A stretch of DNA of 64,000 bases from PALSA-607 sp036501485. Its GTDB lineage: Bacteria; Actinomycetota; Actinomycetes; Acidothermales; Acidothermaceae. Each line of letters begins with the position of its first letter. Position 1 is the first letter of the stretch. Location: assembly GCA_036501485.1 (NCBI GenBank), contig DASYAG010000066.1, positions 12,033 to 76,032 of the forward strand, read 5' to 3'. The notes below the pieces were generated by a model. It made no database searches and was not told the DNA's origin. It saw only the letters and a program-made list of their open reading frames with translations. Positions 15,512 through 24,190 of this stretch are shown in pieces. The position numbers and the translations under genes were made by a program.

Positions 15512-17428
15512 TTGTCTACCTTCAGGGCATCCCGGAGGTGCCCGATCACCGCTCACGAACTGATCAAGCCGGACGCCGAACAGCTGACGGGTCACATCAT
15601 CGTGTGCGGCCTCGACGGCATCGGGGTCACGATCGTCGAGCAGCTGCATCGCTCTGGCCAGCAGGTAGTCGTGCTGGAGCAGTTCGCCAAACCGTCGCAG
15701 CTGCAGTCGGTCTCCAACTGGACAAGGGCCGTCGTCGGTTCCAAGGGAAGCCTCGCGCAAACACTCGAGGCCGCCGGGATCACGAACGCTGGCGCGATCG
15801 TCTGTGTCGTCGCGCAAGACCTGCAAAACGTCCAGCTCGCACTGCAGGCCCGGCACATGAACCCGTACGTCAGGGTCGTTTCGCAACTCGGCAACAACGC
15901 CGTCCGCCGGGCGATGGCGGCCGACAACGGCCCTGGCGCGGTCATCGACGGCGCGACGCTCGCTGCTCCGGCGATCGTCGAGGCGTGCCTCGGCCGGCAC
16001 TTGCACGAGATGCAGTTCGGGACGACGACGTTTGTCGCCGCGACTGTTCCGGTCGAGGGCGGCACGCTTCGCTCGATCTTCGGCGATCTCGCCCCAGTCG
16101 CCGTGACCCGACCGCTCGAGGGCAAGCCGCCGACAGTGTTCGCTTGCCCGGGTCGCGACTTCATCACCGAGGCCGGCGACTTCGCGACCATGCTCGGAAC
16201 GCCCGACGAACTCGCCATGCGTGGCATCGCATTTGAGACAAACCCGGCCCAACGCGAGCGACCACGACTGTGGGCGCGGATCCGCCAAGTCCCAAGCATC
16301 GTGCGGGCGGGGATCGGTGAGTTCGACCCGGGCGTCTACCGAGCGCTGGCTGCGCTCGTCACGCTGGTGTCGATCTCGACAGTGCTTCTGCACCTCGGGT
16401 ACAAGAAGCCCGGTATGAGCGTGCTTGACGGGCTCTATTTCAGCGTCGAGACCGTTGCGACGGTCGGCTTCGGCGACTTCAGCTTCGCCAACCAGGATCC
16501 CGAGCTTCGCATCTGGGCGATCTTCCTGATGCTCGCCGGTATCACGACGACTGCCGTGTTGATGGCTTACGTCGCGGACTTTCTGATCAGCAGGCGGCTC
16601 AATCTTTCGATCGGACGGCGGCGGGCTCGCGGCATGTCCGGACACGTCATCGTCGTCGGACTCGGAGCGTTCGGACTTCAAGTGGCCGCCCGCCTTCAGT
16701 CAGTCGGCAAGCAGGTCGTGGTGATCGAGCGCGACGAGCGGAATCGATTCTTGTCGGACGCCGCGACGCTGGATCTGCCCATCATCTTCGGTGATGCGAC
16801 ATCGGCCGTGACCCTCGAGAGTGCCCGGCTGCATGACGCCGCCGCCATCGCGATTCTGACCAGCAACGACATGGTCAACATCGAGACCGGGATCGCCGTG
16901 CGCGACTTGCTCGACGACGAATGGACGGCAGGCTCGCTGCCCGTCGTGATGCGGGTCTTCGACCAGTCGCTCTCGCGAACAATCGCGGCACGCTTCGGTT
17001 TCCAGAACATCCAGTCGATCGAAGAGATCACCGCCCCATGGTTCGTGGCGGCCGCGCTAGGCCTTGAGGTGCTGGGGGCGTTTTCGGTCGCGCAACAGCC
17101 ATTCACCATCGGCCGCCTGACCATCGCCGCCGACAGCGCGCTTGTCGGAGTCGCGATGCAGGGACTCTCTGCCAACACCCGGGTGATCGCGCTGCATCGC
17201 CGAGCGACTGGCGTCCTCGAGCACCCACCACGGCGGGCCAGCATTTTCGACGAGGGCGACACGGCCTACATCGTCGGACCCAACGACGAGCTGATCGGCG
17301 TCCTGCGCGCCGCGACCGCACCACCCACGATGCTCAGCCAATCGCCGTCCGACCCGCGGCCGTCGGACCCGTCCGACCAGTCGCCGCACGAAATACGCCT
17401 CGAGGGCACTGCAGCGCTGGCCGACTGA
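15512..17428 (+). CDS. Potassium channel with RCK/TrkA-N domains on both sides of the pore
   Basis: 638 aa. Order: TrkA-N NAD-binding domain at about 25-140 (HIIVCGLDGIGVTIVEQL, Rossmann GxGxxG-like); a linker; a two-helix pore module at about 265-370 with the K+ selectivity filter TVGFGD; a second TrkA-N at about 375-500 (HVIVVGLGAFGLQVAARL); and a TrkA-C-like domain at about 515-600. Known RCK channels such as MthK carry RCK only after the pore, so this is a two-RCK variant with one domain ahead of the pore. It should mediate nucleotide- or ion-gated K+ flux in the membrane. The start is unclear: TTG 15512 is the only standard codon upstream of the first domain and lacks a ribosome site, while GGAGG at 15533-15537 sits seven bases before an ATC at 15545. 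Confidence 0.88.
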   Translation: MSTFRASRRCPITAHELIKPDAEQLTGHIIVCGLDGIGVTIVEQLHRSGQQVVVLEQFAKPSQLQSVSNWTRAVVGSKGSLAQTLEAAGITNAGAIVCVVAQDLQNVQLALQARHMNPYVRVVSQLGNNAVRRAMAADNGPGAVIDGATLAAPAIVEACLGRHLHEMQFGTTTFVAATVPVEGGTLRSIFGDLAPVAVTRPLEGKPPTVFACPGRDFITEAGDFATMLGTPDELAMRGIAFETNPAQRERPRLWARIRQVPSIVRAGIGEFDPGVYRALAALVTLVSISTVLLHLGYKKPGMSVLDGLYFSVETVATVGFGDFSFANQDPELRIWAIFLMLAGITTTAVLMAYVADFLISRRLNLSIGRRRARGMSGHVIVVGLGAFGLQVAARLQSVGKQVVVIERDERNRFLSDAATLDLPIIFGDATSAVTLESARLHDAAAIAILTSNDMVNIETGIAVRDLLDDEWTAGSLPVVMRVFDQSLSRTIAARFGFQNIQSIEEITAPWFVAAALGLEVLGAFSVAQQPFTIGRLTIAADSALVGVAMQGLSANTRVIALHRRATGVLEHPPRRASIFDEGDTAYIVGPNDELIGVLRAATAPPTMLSQSPSDPRPSDPSDQSPHEIRLEGTAALAD

Positions 17429-17463
17429 AGGGACCCTGCAGACCTGAGTCGACAGGTGTATGC

Positions 17464-17477
17464 TTGCCGATAGGCAA
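17464..17477. promoter_or_regulatory. Palindrome, probable operator of the MarR-type regulator
   Basis: A perfect inverted repeat, TTGCC-GATA-GGCAA, lies 22 bases before the MarR start codon. MarR-family proteins commonly repress their own operon by binding such a site; that binding is inferred from position and symmetry only. Confidence 0.45.
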
Positions 17478-17499
17478 CTATCTACGGCAGGGATCCACA

Positions 17500-17925
17500 A
17501 TGACGTACATCGATGCGGACGACGTCAGCCGGCTACGCGCCGCGATCGGCCGCCTCTCGCGCCAGCTCAACGCATCGGTCGCCGACGTCGGCTTCAGCCC
17601 GAGCCAGCTCTCGGTGCTCGGGACGGTCGCTCGCCGGGGCCCCATCGGGATCGGCGAGCTGGCCGAACTCGAAGGCATCAACCCGACCATGCTGTCGCGC
17701 ATCGTCGGCAAGCTGAGCGACGCCGACCTCATCGAACGCATCGCGCACCCCGACGACGGGCGCGCCGTCGTCGTCCAGACAACTGCCACCGGCCGCACGC
17801 TGCACGAGCGGGTACAAGACCAGCGCAGCGAGGCCATCGCCGCTCGGCTGGAGAAGATGCCCGACCTGCAAGCCGCTCAGCTGCTCGCCGCACTTCCGGC
17901 CCTCGAAGCATTGGCCGCCCGATGA
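17500..17925 (+). CDS. MarR-family transcriptional regulator
   Basis: 141 aa from the ATG at 17500 (AGGGA ribosome site). A winged-helix core is visible: SQLSVLGTVARRGPIGIGEL, then recognition helix INPTMLSRIVGKLSDADLI and the wing RIAHPDDGRAVVVQTTATG with the family's D-x-R signature. The stop overlaps the start of the MFS gene by four bases (ATGA), so the regulator and efflux pump are co-translated. A palindrome lies just upstream. Likely a ligand-responsive autorepressor; ligand unknown. Confidence 0.88.
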   Translation: MTYIDADDVSRLRAAIGRLSRQLNASVADVGFSPSQLSVLGTVARRGPIGIGELAELEGINPTMLSRIVGKLSDADLIERIAHPDDGRAVVVQTTATGRTLHERVQDQRSEAIAARLEKMPDLQAAQLLAALPALEALAAR

Positions 17926-19229
17926 GCGAAGCCTTTACTGCCAGGCGAATCGCCCTGAGTAAGCAGACGTTCGCCGCACTCGCGATCCCGAACTTCCGTC
18001 GCTACTTCACCGGCCAGGCGATCTCGCTGTCCGGCACCTGGATGCAGTCGGTGGCGCAGTCCTGGCTGATCTTCAAGCTCACCGGATCCGCGACCGACGT
18101 CGGCTGGGCCGTGGCGTTGCAGACGCTGCCCGTGCTGGTGCTCGGGCCGTACGGCGGGGTAGTGGCCGATCGGATCGACAAGCGCAAGCTGATGATGGTG
18201 CTGCAGTCGATGATGGGCGTCCTGGCGCTTGCACTCGGGCTGCTGGTCGTCACCAACAACGTTCACGTCTGGGAAGTGTTCGCCCTCGCATTCCTACTGG
18301 GCTTGAATAACTGCTTCGAGAATCCCGCGCGGCAGTCGTTCGTGCTCGAGATGGTCGGTGCGAAGGATCTTCGCAACGCCGTCAGCCTGAACTCCACGAT
18401 GGTGAACGCCTCGCGTGCAGTTGGCGCGGCTATCGCGGGCGGCATCATCGCCGCCGGTGGCATCGGGTTTTGCTTCTTGCTGAACGCGGCCAGCTTCATC
18501 GCGGTCGTCTATTCACTCGCCTCGATGGACCTGAGTGCGCTGCGTCCGACACGCCCCACCCACCGGTCGAAGGGCCAGCTTCGAGAAGGCGTTCGTTACG
18601 CCGCTACGACCGCAGTCATCGGCGTCCCGCTCGTCATGATGGCGCTCGTTGGCTGCCTCGCTTATGAATTCCAGGTCGTGCTGCCCGCGCTTGCGAAGAC
18701 CTTTCACGGCGGCGGCGCAACGTTCGGGTTCTTGACTGCCTCCATGGGCGTCGGCGCGATCGCGGGTGGCCTCTACACGGCCGCGCGCGGCCGCACCGGC
18801 ATCCGGGCGATGGTGACGTCGTCCGCCGTTTTCGGTGTCGTATTGCTCCTCGCATCGGCCGCCCCCAATCTGCCGCTCGAGATCGTTGCGATGTTGGCCG
18901 TCGGCGCCGCGAGCGTGTCGTTCCTGTCCAAGGGCAACAGCTCGTTGCAACTCGCCGCAGCACCACAAATGCGCGGCCGCGTCATGGCCTTATGGGCCGT
19001 CGCGTTCCTCGGGTCGACGCCGATCGGCGGACCTATCGCGGGCGCCGTCAGCGAGTACTTCGGGGCCCGCTGGGGACTTGTCATGGGCGCCAGCGCGTGT
19101 CTCGTCGCGGCCGCCTTCGGTGCGCTGGTGTTACGGCGAATAGCGCGGTCGGACGTCGAGGGAAGCCACAGTCCGATCGCCCAGACTCCACCCGCGGACG
19201 CACTGACCGCCACCGCCGCCGTCCGCTAA
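17922..19229 (+). CDS. MFS efflux transporter (EntS/MFS_3-like)
   Basis: 435 aa. Twelve hydrophobic segments are visible, with the opening FRRYFTGQAISLSGTWMQSVAQSWL and the loop PYGGVVADRIDKRKLMM typical of the MFS_3 subgroup that includes the enterobactin exporter EntS. The gene starts inside the MarR stop codon (ATGA), so drug or metabolite efflux under MarR control is the natural reading. It ends 13 bases from the converging REC-EAL gene. Substrate unknown. Confidence 0.88.
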   Translation: MSEAFTARRIALSKQTFAALAIPNFRRYFTGQAISLSGTWMQSVAQSWLIFKLTGSATDVGWAVALQTLPVLVLGPYGGVVADRIDKRKLMMVLQSMMGVLALALGLLVVTNNVHVWEVFALAFLLGLNNCFENPARQSFVLEMVGAKDLRNAVSLNSTMVNASRAVGAAIAGGIIAAGGIGFCFLLNAASFIAVVYSLASMDLSALRPTRPTHRSKGQLREGVRYAATTAVIGVPLVMMALVGCLAYEFQVVLPALAKTFHGGGATFGFLTASMGVGAIAGGLYTAARGRTGIRAMVTSSAVFGVVLLLASAAPNLPLEIVAMLAVGAASVSFLSKGNSSLQLAAAPQMRGRVMALWAVAFLGSTPIGGPIAGAVSEYFGARWGLVMGASACLVAAAFGALVLRRIARSDVEGSHSPIAQTPPADALTATAAVR

Positions 19230-19242
19230 AGGCCTGTCGGTT

Positions 19243-20430
19243 CTAGACCGCTAGCGGCTCGGGGCGCGCGATGTGGAAGCCCTGAACCCACTGCGCGCCA
19301 AGGCGTTCCAACGTAAGTAACTCGTCTGCCGTTTCGACGCCTTCGGCGATCAGGTCGGAGCCGATGTCCTTCGCGAAGGCGACCAGCGACGACGCGAGCG
19401 CGCGACGCGCAGGATCGTGATCGACGCCATGTGTCAACGACTGGTCGAGCTTGATGATCTCGGGCTGCAACAACAAGATGTGCCGCATGCTCGAAAAGCC
19501 CGCGCCGGTGTCGTCGATCGCAATCCGCGCGCCCTTCTCACGGAACCGGCCGATACGGCTGCGGATTGGCCCGTAGTCGTCGACCACGACGTGCTCCGTG
19601 AGCTCGAACACCAGGCGTTCGCAGATCGGATCGTCGACGAGGTAATCGAGCTTGCCGGAGAGCAACAACTCCGGGGAAACGTTGACCGCGAGAAACGCCT
19701 CGTCGGGCAGCCTCCCGGCCTGGGCCAGTGCCGCCGAGATCGCCTTCATCTCCAGCGTCGGCCCAAGACCGACGGACGCCGCTTCCTCGAACCACAGGTC
19801 GGGCGATCGCATCGGTTTGCCAGCGAACCGCGATAGAGCTTCGACCCCGACGATCGAGTGGTCAGCAATGTCGACGATCGGCTGGAACACCATCGCCAGC
19901 GAGGAGTCGTGCGCGATCACTTGCTCGATGCGCTCGAGGTGATCGTCCTGCTCGCGCTGGATCCGATCGTCGTCCTCCTTCATCTCGTCGAGTTCGCCAT
20001 TCAGCGCGAAATTCTGATCCTGCAGCGCGTTGTGGAGGAACCGGTTCTCAAGCATGTTGCGCACGCGCAGAACAACCTCGATCGGGTCGAGCGGGGTGGC
20101 GATGAAGTCGCGCGCTCCCAGTGACAGTGCCCGGTGCAGGGTGTCAGGCGTCGTCTCGCCCATCACGACGACGACCGGAAAATGCCCGTTGTCACCGCTC
20201 GTCGCAGCAAGCTCCTCGAGCACGCCGTAGCCGTCGAGCCCAGGCATGTGCAGGTCGAGCAGGATCACATCGGGATCGGTCACTCGTGCGAGGTCGACAC
20301 CGGCTCGCGGGTTCGTGGCGCAGGCGATGTTGCGCAAACCGGCGCCGCCCAAGACCGAGACCAGGGCGGCGACGTTAGCCGGGTTGTCGTCAACGACGAT
20401 GACCCGCGCGTCAGCGAAACGGTGCAACAT
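19243..20430 (-). CDS. Response regulator with c-di-GMP phosphodiesterase (REC-EAL) output
   Basis: 395 aa. Receiver domain at 8-125, with acidic pair DD (14-15) and phosphoacceptor D59 in VILLDLHMPG. The conserved Lys of the usual K-P pair is replaced (ATPLDP). A charged helical linker at 130-165 (KEDDDRIQREQDDHLERIE) leads to an EAL domain at about 170-390. Catalytic residues look complete: EALSR, NVSPE, ELTEH, DDTGAG, KLDQ, AEGVET and QGF. It should hydrolyse c-di-GMP to pGpG in the cytosol. No histidine kinase is adjacent; the nearest is at 29.2 kb. Loss of the receiver Lys may alter phosphorylation-dependent control. Confidence 0.92.
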   Translation of the reverse strand: MLHRFADARVIVVDDNPANVAALVSVLGGAGLRNIACATNPRAGVDLARVTDPDVILLDLHMPGLDGYGVLEELAATSGDNGHFPVVVVMGETTPDTLHRALSLGARDFIATPLDPIEVVLRVRNMLENRFLHNALQDQNFALNGELDEMKEDDDRIQREQDDHLERIEQVIAHDSSLAMVFQPIVDIADHSIVGVEALSRFAGKPMRSPDLWFEEAASVGLGPTLEMKAISAALAQAGRLPDEAFLAVNVSPELLLSGKLDYLVDDPICERLVFELTEHVVVDDYGPIRSRIGRFREKGARIAIDDTGAGFSSMRHILLLQPEIIKLDQSLTHGVDHDPARRALASSLVAFAKDIGSDLIAEGVETADELLTLERLGAQWVQGFHIARPEPLAV

Positions 20431-20538
20431 TTTTCGATCATGGACTGCGTCACATGAGGTAACAAGAGTCTTATGGCTGGTTTAGGGCGATTTGGGGCGG
20501 ATGCCGTCCTTCACTCGGCTGACCTTAGGGTGGCGTTC

Positions 20539-21552
20539 ATGCATGCGATCACGATGGTCGGGCCCGGCGACGCTTCCGTTCTGGAGTGGACCGAGGCCCC
20601 TGATCCGACGCCCGGCGTGGGCGACGTCGTCATCGCCGTGCGTGCCGCCGGGCTGAACCGCGCCGACCTGTCACAGCGCGCGGGCCACTATCCGCCGCCG
20701 CCGGGCGCCTCGCCGATTCTCGGACTCGAGTGTTCGGGTCGCATCGTCACCGTCGGGACGGACGTAGAAGGGTGGAGCGTCGGCGACGAAGTGTGCGCGC
20801 TGCTGTCCGGCGGCGGCTACGCGGAGTACGTGTCGGTGCCCGCGGGTCAGCTATTGCCCCTGCCGGCTGGGCCGTCGATCGTCGAGGCGGCCGGGTTGCC
20901 CGAGGCCGCCTGCACCGTCTGGTCGACGGTCTTTCAGGCGGCCAGTGTCCGTGCCGGCGAGACGCTGCTCGTGCACGGCGGCACCAGCGGGATCGGCACC
21001 TTCGCCATCCAGTTGGCGCACGCGTTGGGCGTGCGGGTTCTCACCACCGCCGGGACGCCGGACAAGTGCGAGCGGGCGGTCGCACTTGGTGCCGAGCTGG
21101 CGGTCGACTATCGGCGCGACGACTTCGTGTCCGCGATTCATTCCTATACGGACGGCGTGGGGGTCGACGTCATCCTCGACGTGGTCGGTGGCGAGTACTT
21201 AGGCCGCAACCTTGAAACCCTCGCGCCGGACGGTCGGCTCGTCGTGCTCGCCATGCAACGCGGACGCCGAGCCGAACTCGATCTCGGGTTGCTCATGTCC
21301 AAGCGCGGCACTGTGTACTCCGCGGGCCTGCGCGCGCGGCCCGCTTCGCAGAAGGCGGCCATCGTCGCCGCGGTTCGTTCGTCGGTATGGCCACTCGTCG
21401 AGTCGGGCGCCGTGCAAGTCGTCGTGCAGGCCGAACTGCCGATGACCGACGCCGCACAAGCACATCGCTTGATGGAGGCCGGCGACCACGTGGGCAAGAT
21501 CCTGCTGACGCTGCCTGAGGCAATGGCGGCACCTGAGACAATCACTGCATGA
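20539..21552 (+). CDS. NAD(P)H:quinone oxidoreductase, zinc-free MDR family
   Basis: 337 aa from the ATG at 20539 (AGGGTGG ribosome site). MDR/zeta-crystallin features: an N-terminal GroES-like domain (GLNRADLSQRAGHYPPPPGASPILGLE) and a Rossmann domain with VHGGTSGIGTFAIQLAHALG. The PPPGASPILGLECSG stretch is typical of the PIG3-type subgroup; zinc ligands are absent. It should reduce quinones or enones with NADPH in the cytosol. The stop overlaps the bpa start by four bases, a pairing also seen near bpa in other actinobacteria. Confidence 0.88.
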   Translation: MHAITMVGPGDASVLEWTEAPDPTPGVGDVVIAVRAAGLNRADLSQRAGHYPPPPGASPILGLECSGRIVTVGTDVEGWSVGDEVCALLSGGGYAEYVSVPAGQLLPLPAGPSIVEAAGLPEAACTVWSTVFQAASVRAGETLLVHGGTSGIGTFAIQLAHALGVRVLTTAGTPDKCERAVALGAELAVDYRRDDFVSAIHSYTDGVGVDVILDVVGGEYLGRNLETLAPDGRLVVLAMQRGRRAELDLGLLMSKRGTVYSAGLRARPASQKAAIVAAVRSSVWPLVESGAVQVVVQAELPMTDAAQAHRLMEAGDHVGKILLTLPEAMAAPETITA

Positions 21553-22058
21553 GCATCGGCAGCGCGGAAGACGGCGGGAGCGATCGCTCGACTGAGAACT
21601 CCCAAGTCGAGATCGTTGATCCAAGCGACGATGGGCCGACTGGCACGGTCGCCGATCTGGTCAATCAGCCGGCCAAAGTCATGCGCATCGGCAACATGAT
21701 TCGGCAGCTGCTGGAAGAAGTACGCGCCGCGCCACTTGATGAGGCGAGCCGCGTCCGGTTGAAAGAGATCCACGCGGCGTCCGTCAAAGAACTCGAGAGC
21801 GGTCTGTCACCTGAGCTGGTTGATGAGCTCGAGCGCCTCACGCTGCCGTTCACCGAGTCTGAGGTTCCGAGCGAATCGGAGCTGCGCATCGCACAGGCGC
21901 AGCTGGTCGGCTGGCTCGAGGGTCTGTTCCACGGAATCCAGACCGCGCTCGTGGCCCAACAGATGGCGGCGAACGCGCAAGTCGAACAGATGCGCCGCGC
22001 GCTCCCTCAAGGGACAGCCCCGGAAGGTCAGCGCTCCAACCAGGGCATGTACCTGTAG
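21549..22058 (+). CDS. bpa: Bacterial proteasome activator Bpa
   Basis: 169 aa. The acidic N-terminus (about 1-35) is probably disordered. A helical core follows with VMRIGNMIRQLLEEVRAAPLDE, VKELESGLSPELVDELERL and LPFTESEVPSESELRIAQAQLVGWLEGLFHGIQTALVAQQ, the hallmark of Bpa (mycobacterial Rv3780). Bpa forms a dodecameric ring that docks on the 20S proteasome through a C-terminal GQYL motif and feeds unfolded proteins without ATP. Here the C-terminus is GMYL, a near match. It implies a proteasome elsewhere in the genome; none is in this window. Translationally coupled (ATGA) to the quinone oxidoreductase. Confidence 0.93.
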   Translation: MSIGSAEDGGSDRSTENSQVEIVDPSDDGPTGTVADLVNQPAKVMRIGNMIRQLLEEVRAAPLDEASRVRLKEIHAASVKELESGLSPELVDELERLTLPFTESEVPSESELRIAQAQLVGWLEGLFHGIQTALVAQQMAANAQVEQMRRALPQGTAPEGQRSNQGMYL

Positions 22059-22068
22059 CAGACCTGCG

Positions 22069-22890
22069 CTAGGCGAACAGGTGCTCGAGGACCAGCGCGA
22101 CACCGTCATCGTCGTTGGTTGCGGTCGTCAGACCGACCGCGGCGAGCACGTCGGCGTGCGCGTTCGCCATGGCGTAGCCGGCGCCGGCCCATGCGAGCAT
22201 CGGCAGGTCGTTGAGCATGTCACCGAAAGCGACCACGTCGGCGCGGTCGATGCCACGTTCGGCTGCGAGGCTCGCCAGCGCGGTGCCCTTGGTGACGCCG
22301 AGCGGGCCCATCTCGACGAGTCCGCGACCGTTCGAATGGGTCGGCTCGACCAAGTCGCCAACAAGCCCGCGCGCGATCACCAACAACTCGTCGGCCTCGA
22401 GCTCGGGATGCGAAGCCAGCAACTTCGCGGCCGCGTGCGAAGTGACCACGTCGAGATCGTGGACCGGCAGTGCGACATCGGGGCCGATGTTCCAGCCACC
22501 GCGGTAGGCGTGCGACCGGTAGACGTCGAAGCCGTTCTCCACCGCAAAGCCGAGGTCCGGCAGCGCGGTCGAAAGCCGATCGACGACCCTGGCCACGGTG
22601 TCTACCGGGATCAGCGTCGACTCGAGAATTTGCTCGGTGTGCAGGTCGTAGACGATCGCTCCGTTGGAGCAGATCACGATGCCGTGGTGATCAGTCTGCT
22701 CGGCAATGTTGGTGATCCAGCGCGGTGGCCGACCGGTGACGAGAACGATGGTGGCGCCGGCCTTTTCGGCCGCGAGTAGCGCGCGCACAGTGCGGGTCGA
22801 AATCGTGCCGTCGGTCCTGACGATGGTGCCGTCGAGATCGGTCGCGATCATCCGCGGCGCGCCGGGTCGTTGTACCCGCTCCTCAGACAC
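22069..22890 (-). CDS. HAD-superfamily hydrolase, Cof subfamily
   Basis: 273 aa. Motif I DLDGTIV with catalytic Asps, motif II TGRPP (Thr), motif III Lys in LGVTKGTAL, and motif IV FGDMLNDLPML (GDxxND) define a type IIB Cof-like HAD phosphatase. It probably acts on sugar or nucleotide phosphates in the cytosol. GTG 22890 is preferred: AGGG lies five to six bases upstream and the codon is seven bases beyond the serS stop, making a serS-HAD operon as in other actinobacteria. TTG 22905 would overlap serS. It converges with bpa. Confidence 0.88.
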   Translation of the reverse strand: MSEERVQRPGAPRMIATDLDGTIVRTDGTISTRTVRALLAAEKAGATIVLVTGRPPRWITNIAEQTDHHGIVICSNGAIVYDLHTEQILESTLIPVDTVARVVDRLSTALPDLGFAVENGFDVYRSHAYRGGWNIGPDVALPVHDLDVVTSHAAAKLLASHPELEADELLVIARGLVGDLVEPTHSNGRGLVEMGPLGVTKGTALASLAAERGIDRADVVAFGDMLNDLPMLAWAGAGYAMANAHADVLAAVGLTTATNDDDGVALVLEHLFA

Positions 22891-22897
22891 CGAGGCC

Positions 22898-24160
22898 CTA
22901 CGCAATCGGCTCGAGCACCTCGCGCCCGAGGTACGGGCGCAAAGCAGCGGGGACGACGACAGAACCGTCGGCCTGTTGATGGTTCTCCAGGATCGCGACG
23001 ATCGTGCGAGGGATCGCGACCAGGGTTCCGTTCAGAGTTGCAGCAGACCGGACGCCGTCGGCGTCGCGCATGCGGATGTTCAACCGCCGCGCCTGAAACT
23101 CGGTGCAGTTCGACGTCGAGGTGACCTCGCGATATTTGCCTTGCGTCGGCACCCACGCTTCGCAGTCGTACTTGCGGGCTGCGCTCGAGCCAAGGTCACC
23201 CGAGGCGACGTCGATCACCCGGTACGGGATTTCGAGTGAATCGAGAAAGTCTCGTTCCCAGCCGAGCAGCCGCTGATGTTCGGCGACCGCATCCTCGGGT
23301 GCGCAGAACGTGAACATCTCGACCTTGTCGAACTGGTGCACCCGAATGATGCCCTTGGTGTCTTTGCCGTAGGTGCCGGCCTCACGCCGAAAGCACGGTG
23401 AAAATCCGACATAGCGCAACGGCAGTTCGTCAACCGTCAGCGTCTCGTCCATGCGATACGCCGCGAGCGGCACTTCCGCCGTCCCGACGAGGTAATAGTC
23501 GTCGGCCTCGAGCCGGAACACGTTCTCCGCCGCCTGGCCGAGGAATCCGGTGCCCTCCATGGCGCGCGACCGCACGAGCGCGGGCGGCAGCATCGGCGTG
23601 AAGCCAGCGGCGACCGCCTGCATCATCGCCATGTTGACGAGCGCGAGTTCGAGCAGCGCGCCGACACCGGTCAGGTAGTAGAACCGCGAACCGGAGACCT
23701 TGGCAGCACGCTCGACGTCGATCGCGCCGAGGATCTTGCCAAGCTCGACATGATCGCGCGGCGTGAAGTCAAACGACGGCACCGTGCCGACGGTGGCGAT
23801 GAGCTCGAAATCGTCCTCTCCACCCTCGGGCACGCCTGGCTCGACGATGTTGGACACGGCCAGCGACGCATCGCGAAGTGCCTCATCGGCGACGGTGAGT
23901 TCGCCCTCAGCTTCGCGCACCTCAGCCGCGAGATCCTTCGCGTGCGCTAAGAGCGCTTGCTTGTCGGGGCCGACGGCACCGGCGACTTCTTTGCCCAGCG
24001 TCTTCTGCGATGCGCGCACAGTGTCGAAGCGCAGCACCGCGGCGCGCCGACGTTCGTCGGCCGCGAGCAGCACGTCGACGAGCGCTGGATCCTCGCCGCG
24101 GGCGCTCTGAGAAGCGCGCACCCGGTCGGGGTCGTCGCGCACCACCTTGATGTCGATCAC
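22898..24160 (-). CDS. serS: Seryl-tRNA synthetase
   Basis: 420 aa, full length. The N-terminal tRNA-binding coiled-coil arm covers about 1-105. The class II catalytic core shows motif 2 (FRREAGTYGKDTKGIIRVHQFDKVE), the TSTSNCTEFQARR serine/tRNA region and motif 3 (NGTLVAIPRTIVAILENHQ). It charges tRNA-Ser and tRNA-Sec with serine in the cytosol; a tRNA-Ser gene is at 15.4 kb. It reads leftward in a pheA-serS-HAD series with a 30-base gap after pheA. Confidence 0.98.
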   Translation of the reverse strand: MIDIKVVRDDPDRVRASQSARGEDPALVDVLLAADERRRAAVLRFDTVRASQKTLGKEVAGAVGPDKQALLAHAKDLAAEVREAEGELTVADEALRDASLAVSNIVEPGVPEGGEDDFELIATVGTVPSFDFTPRDHVELGKILGAIDVERAAKVSGSRFYYLTGVGALLELALVNMAMMQAVAAGFTPMLPPALVRSRAMEGTGFLGQAAENVFRLEADDYYLVGTAEVPLAAYRMDETLTVDELPLRYVGFSPCFRREAGTYGKDTKGIIRVHQFDKVEMFTFCAPEDAVAEHQRLLGWERDFLDSLEIPYRVIDVASGDLGSSAARKYDCEAWVPTQGKYREVTSTSNCTEFQARRLNIRMRDADGVRSAATLNGTLVAIPRTIVAILENHQQADGSVVVPAALRPYLGREVLEPIA

Positions 24161-24190
24161 CGCACGAGGCTATCCGAGGCGGTTGTGGAG

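Noticed and set aside
15322..15549. Upstream extension of the CNB gene at 14839
   Set aside because: It would translate straight through tRNA-Ser (15372-15458); GTG 15321 gives a normal CNB protein.
15470..16681. 403-codon antisense frame opposite the RCK channel
   Set aside because: Shadow of a gene with complete channel and Rossmann motifs; composition is random-like.
17460..17921. N-terminal extension of the MFS gene upstream of 17922
   Set aside because: That stretch is the MarR gene in another frame; the ATGA overlap is the natural start.
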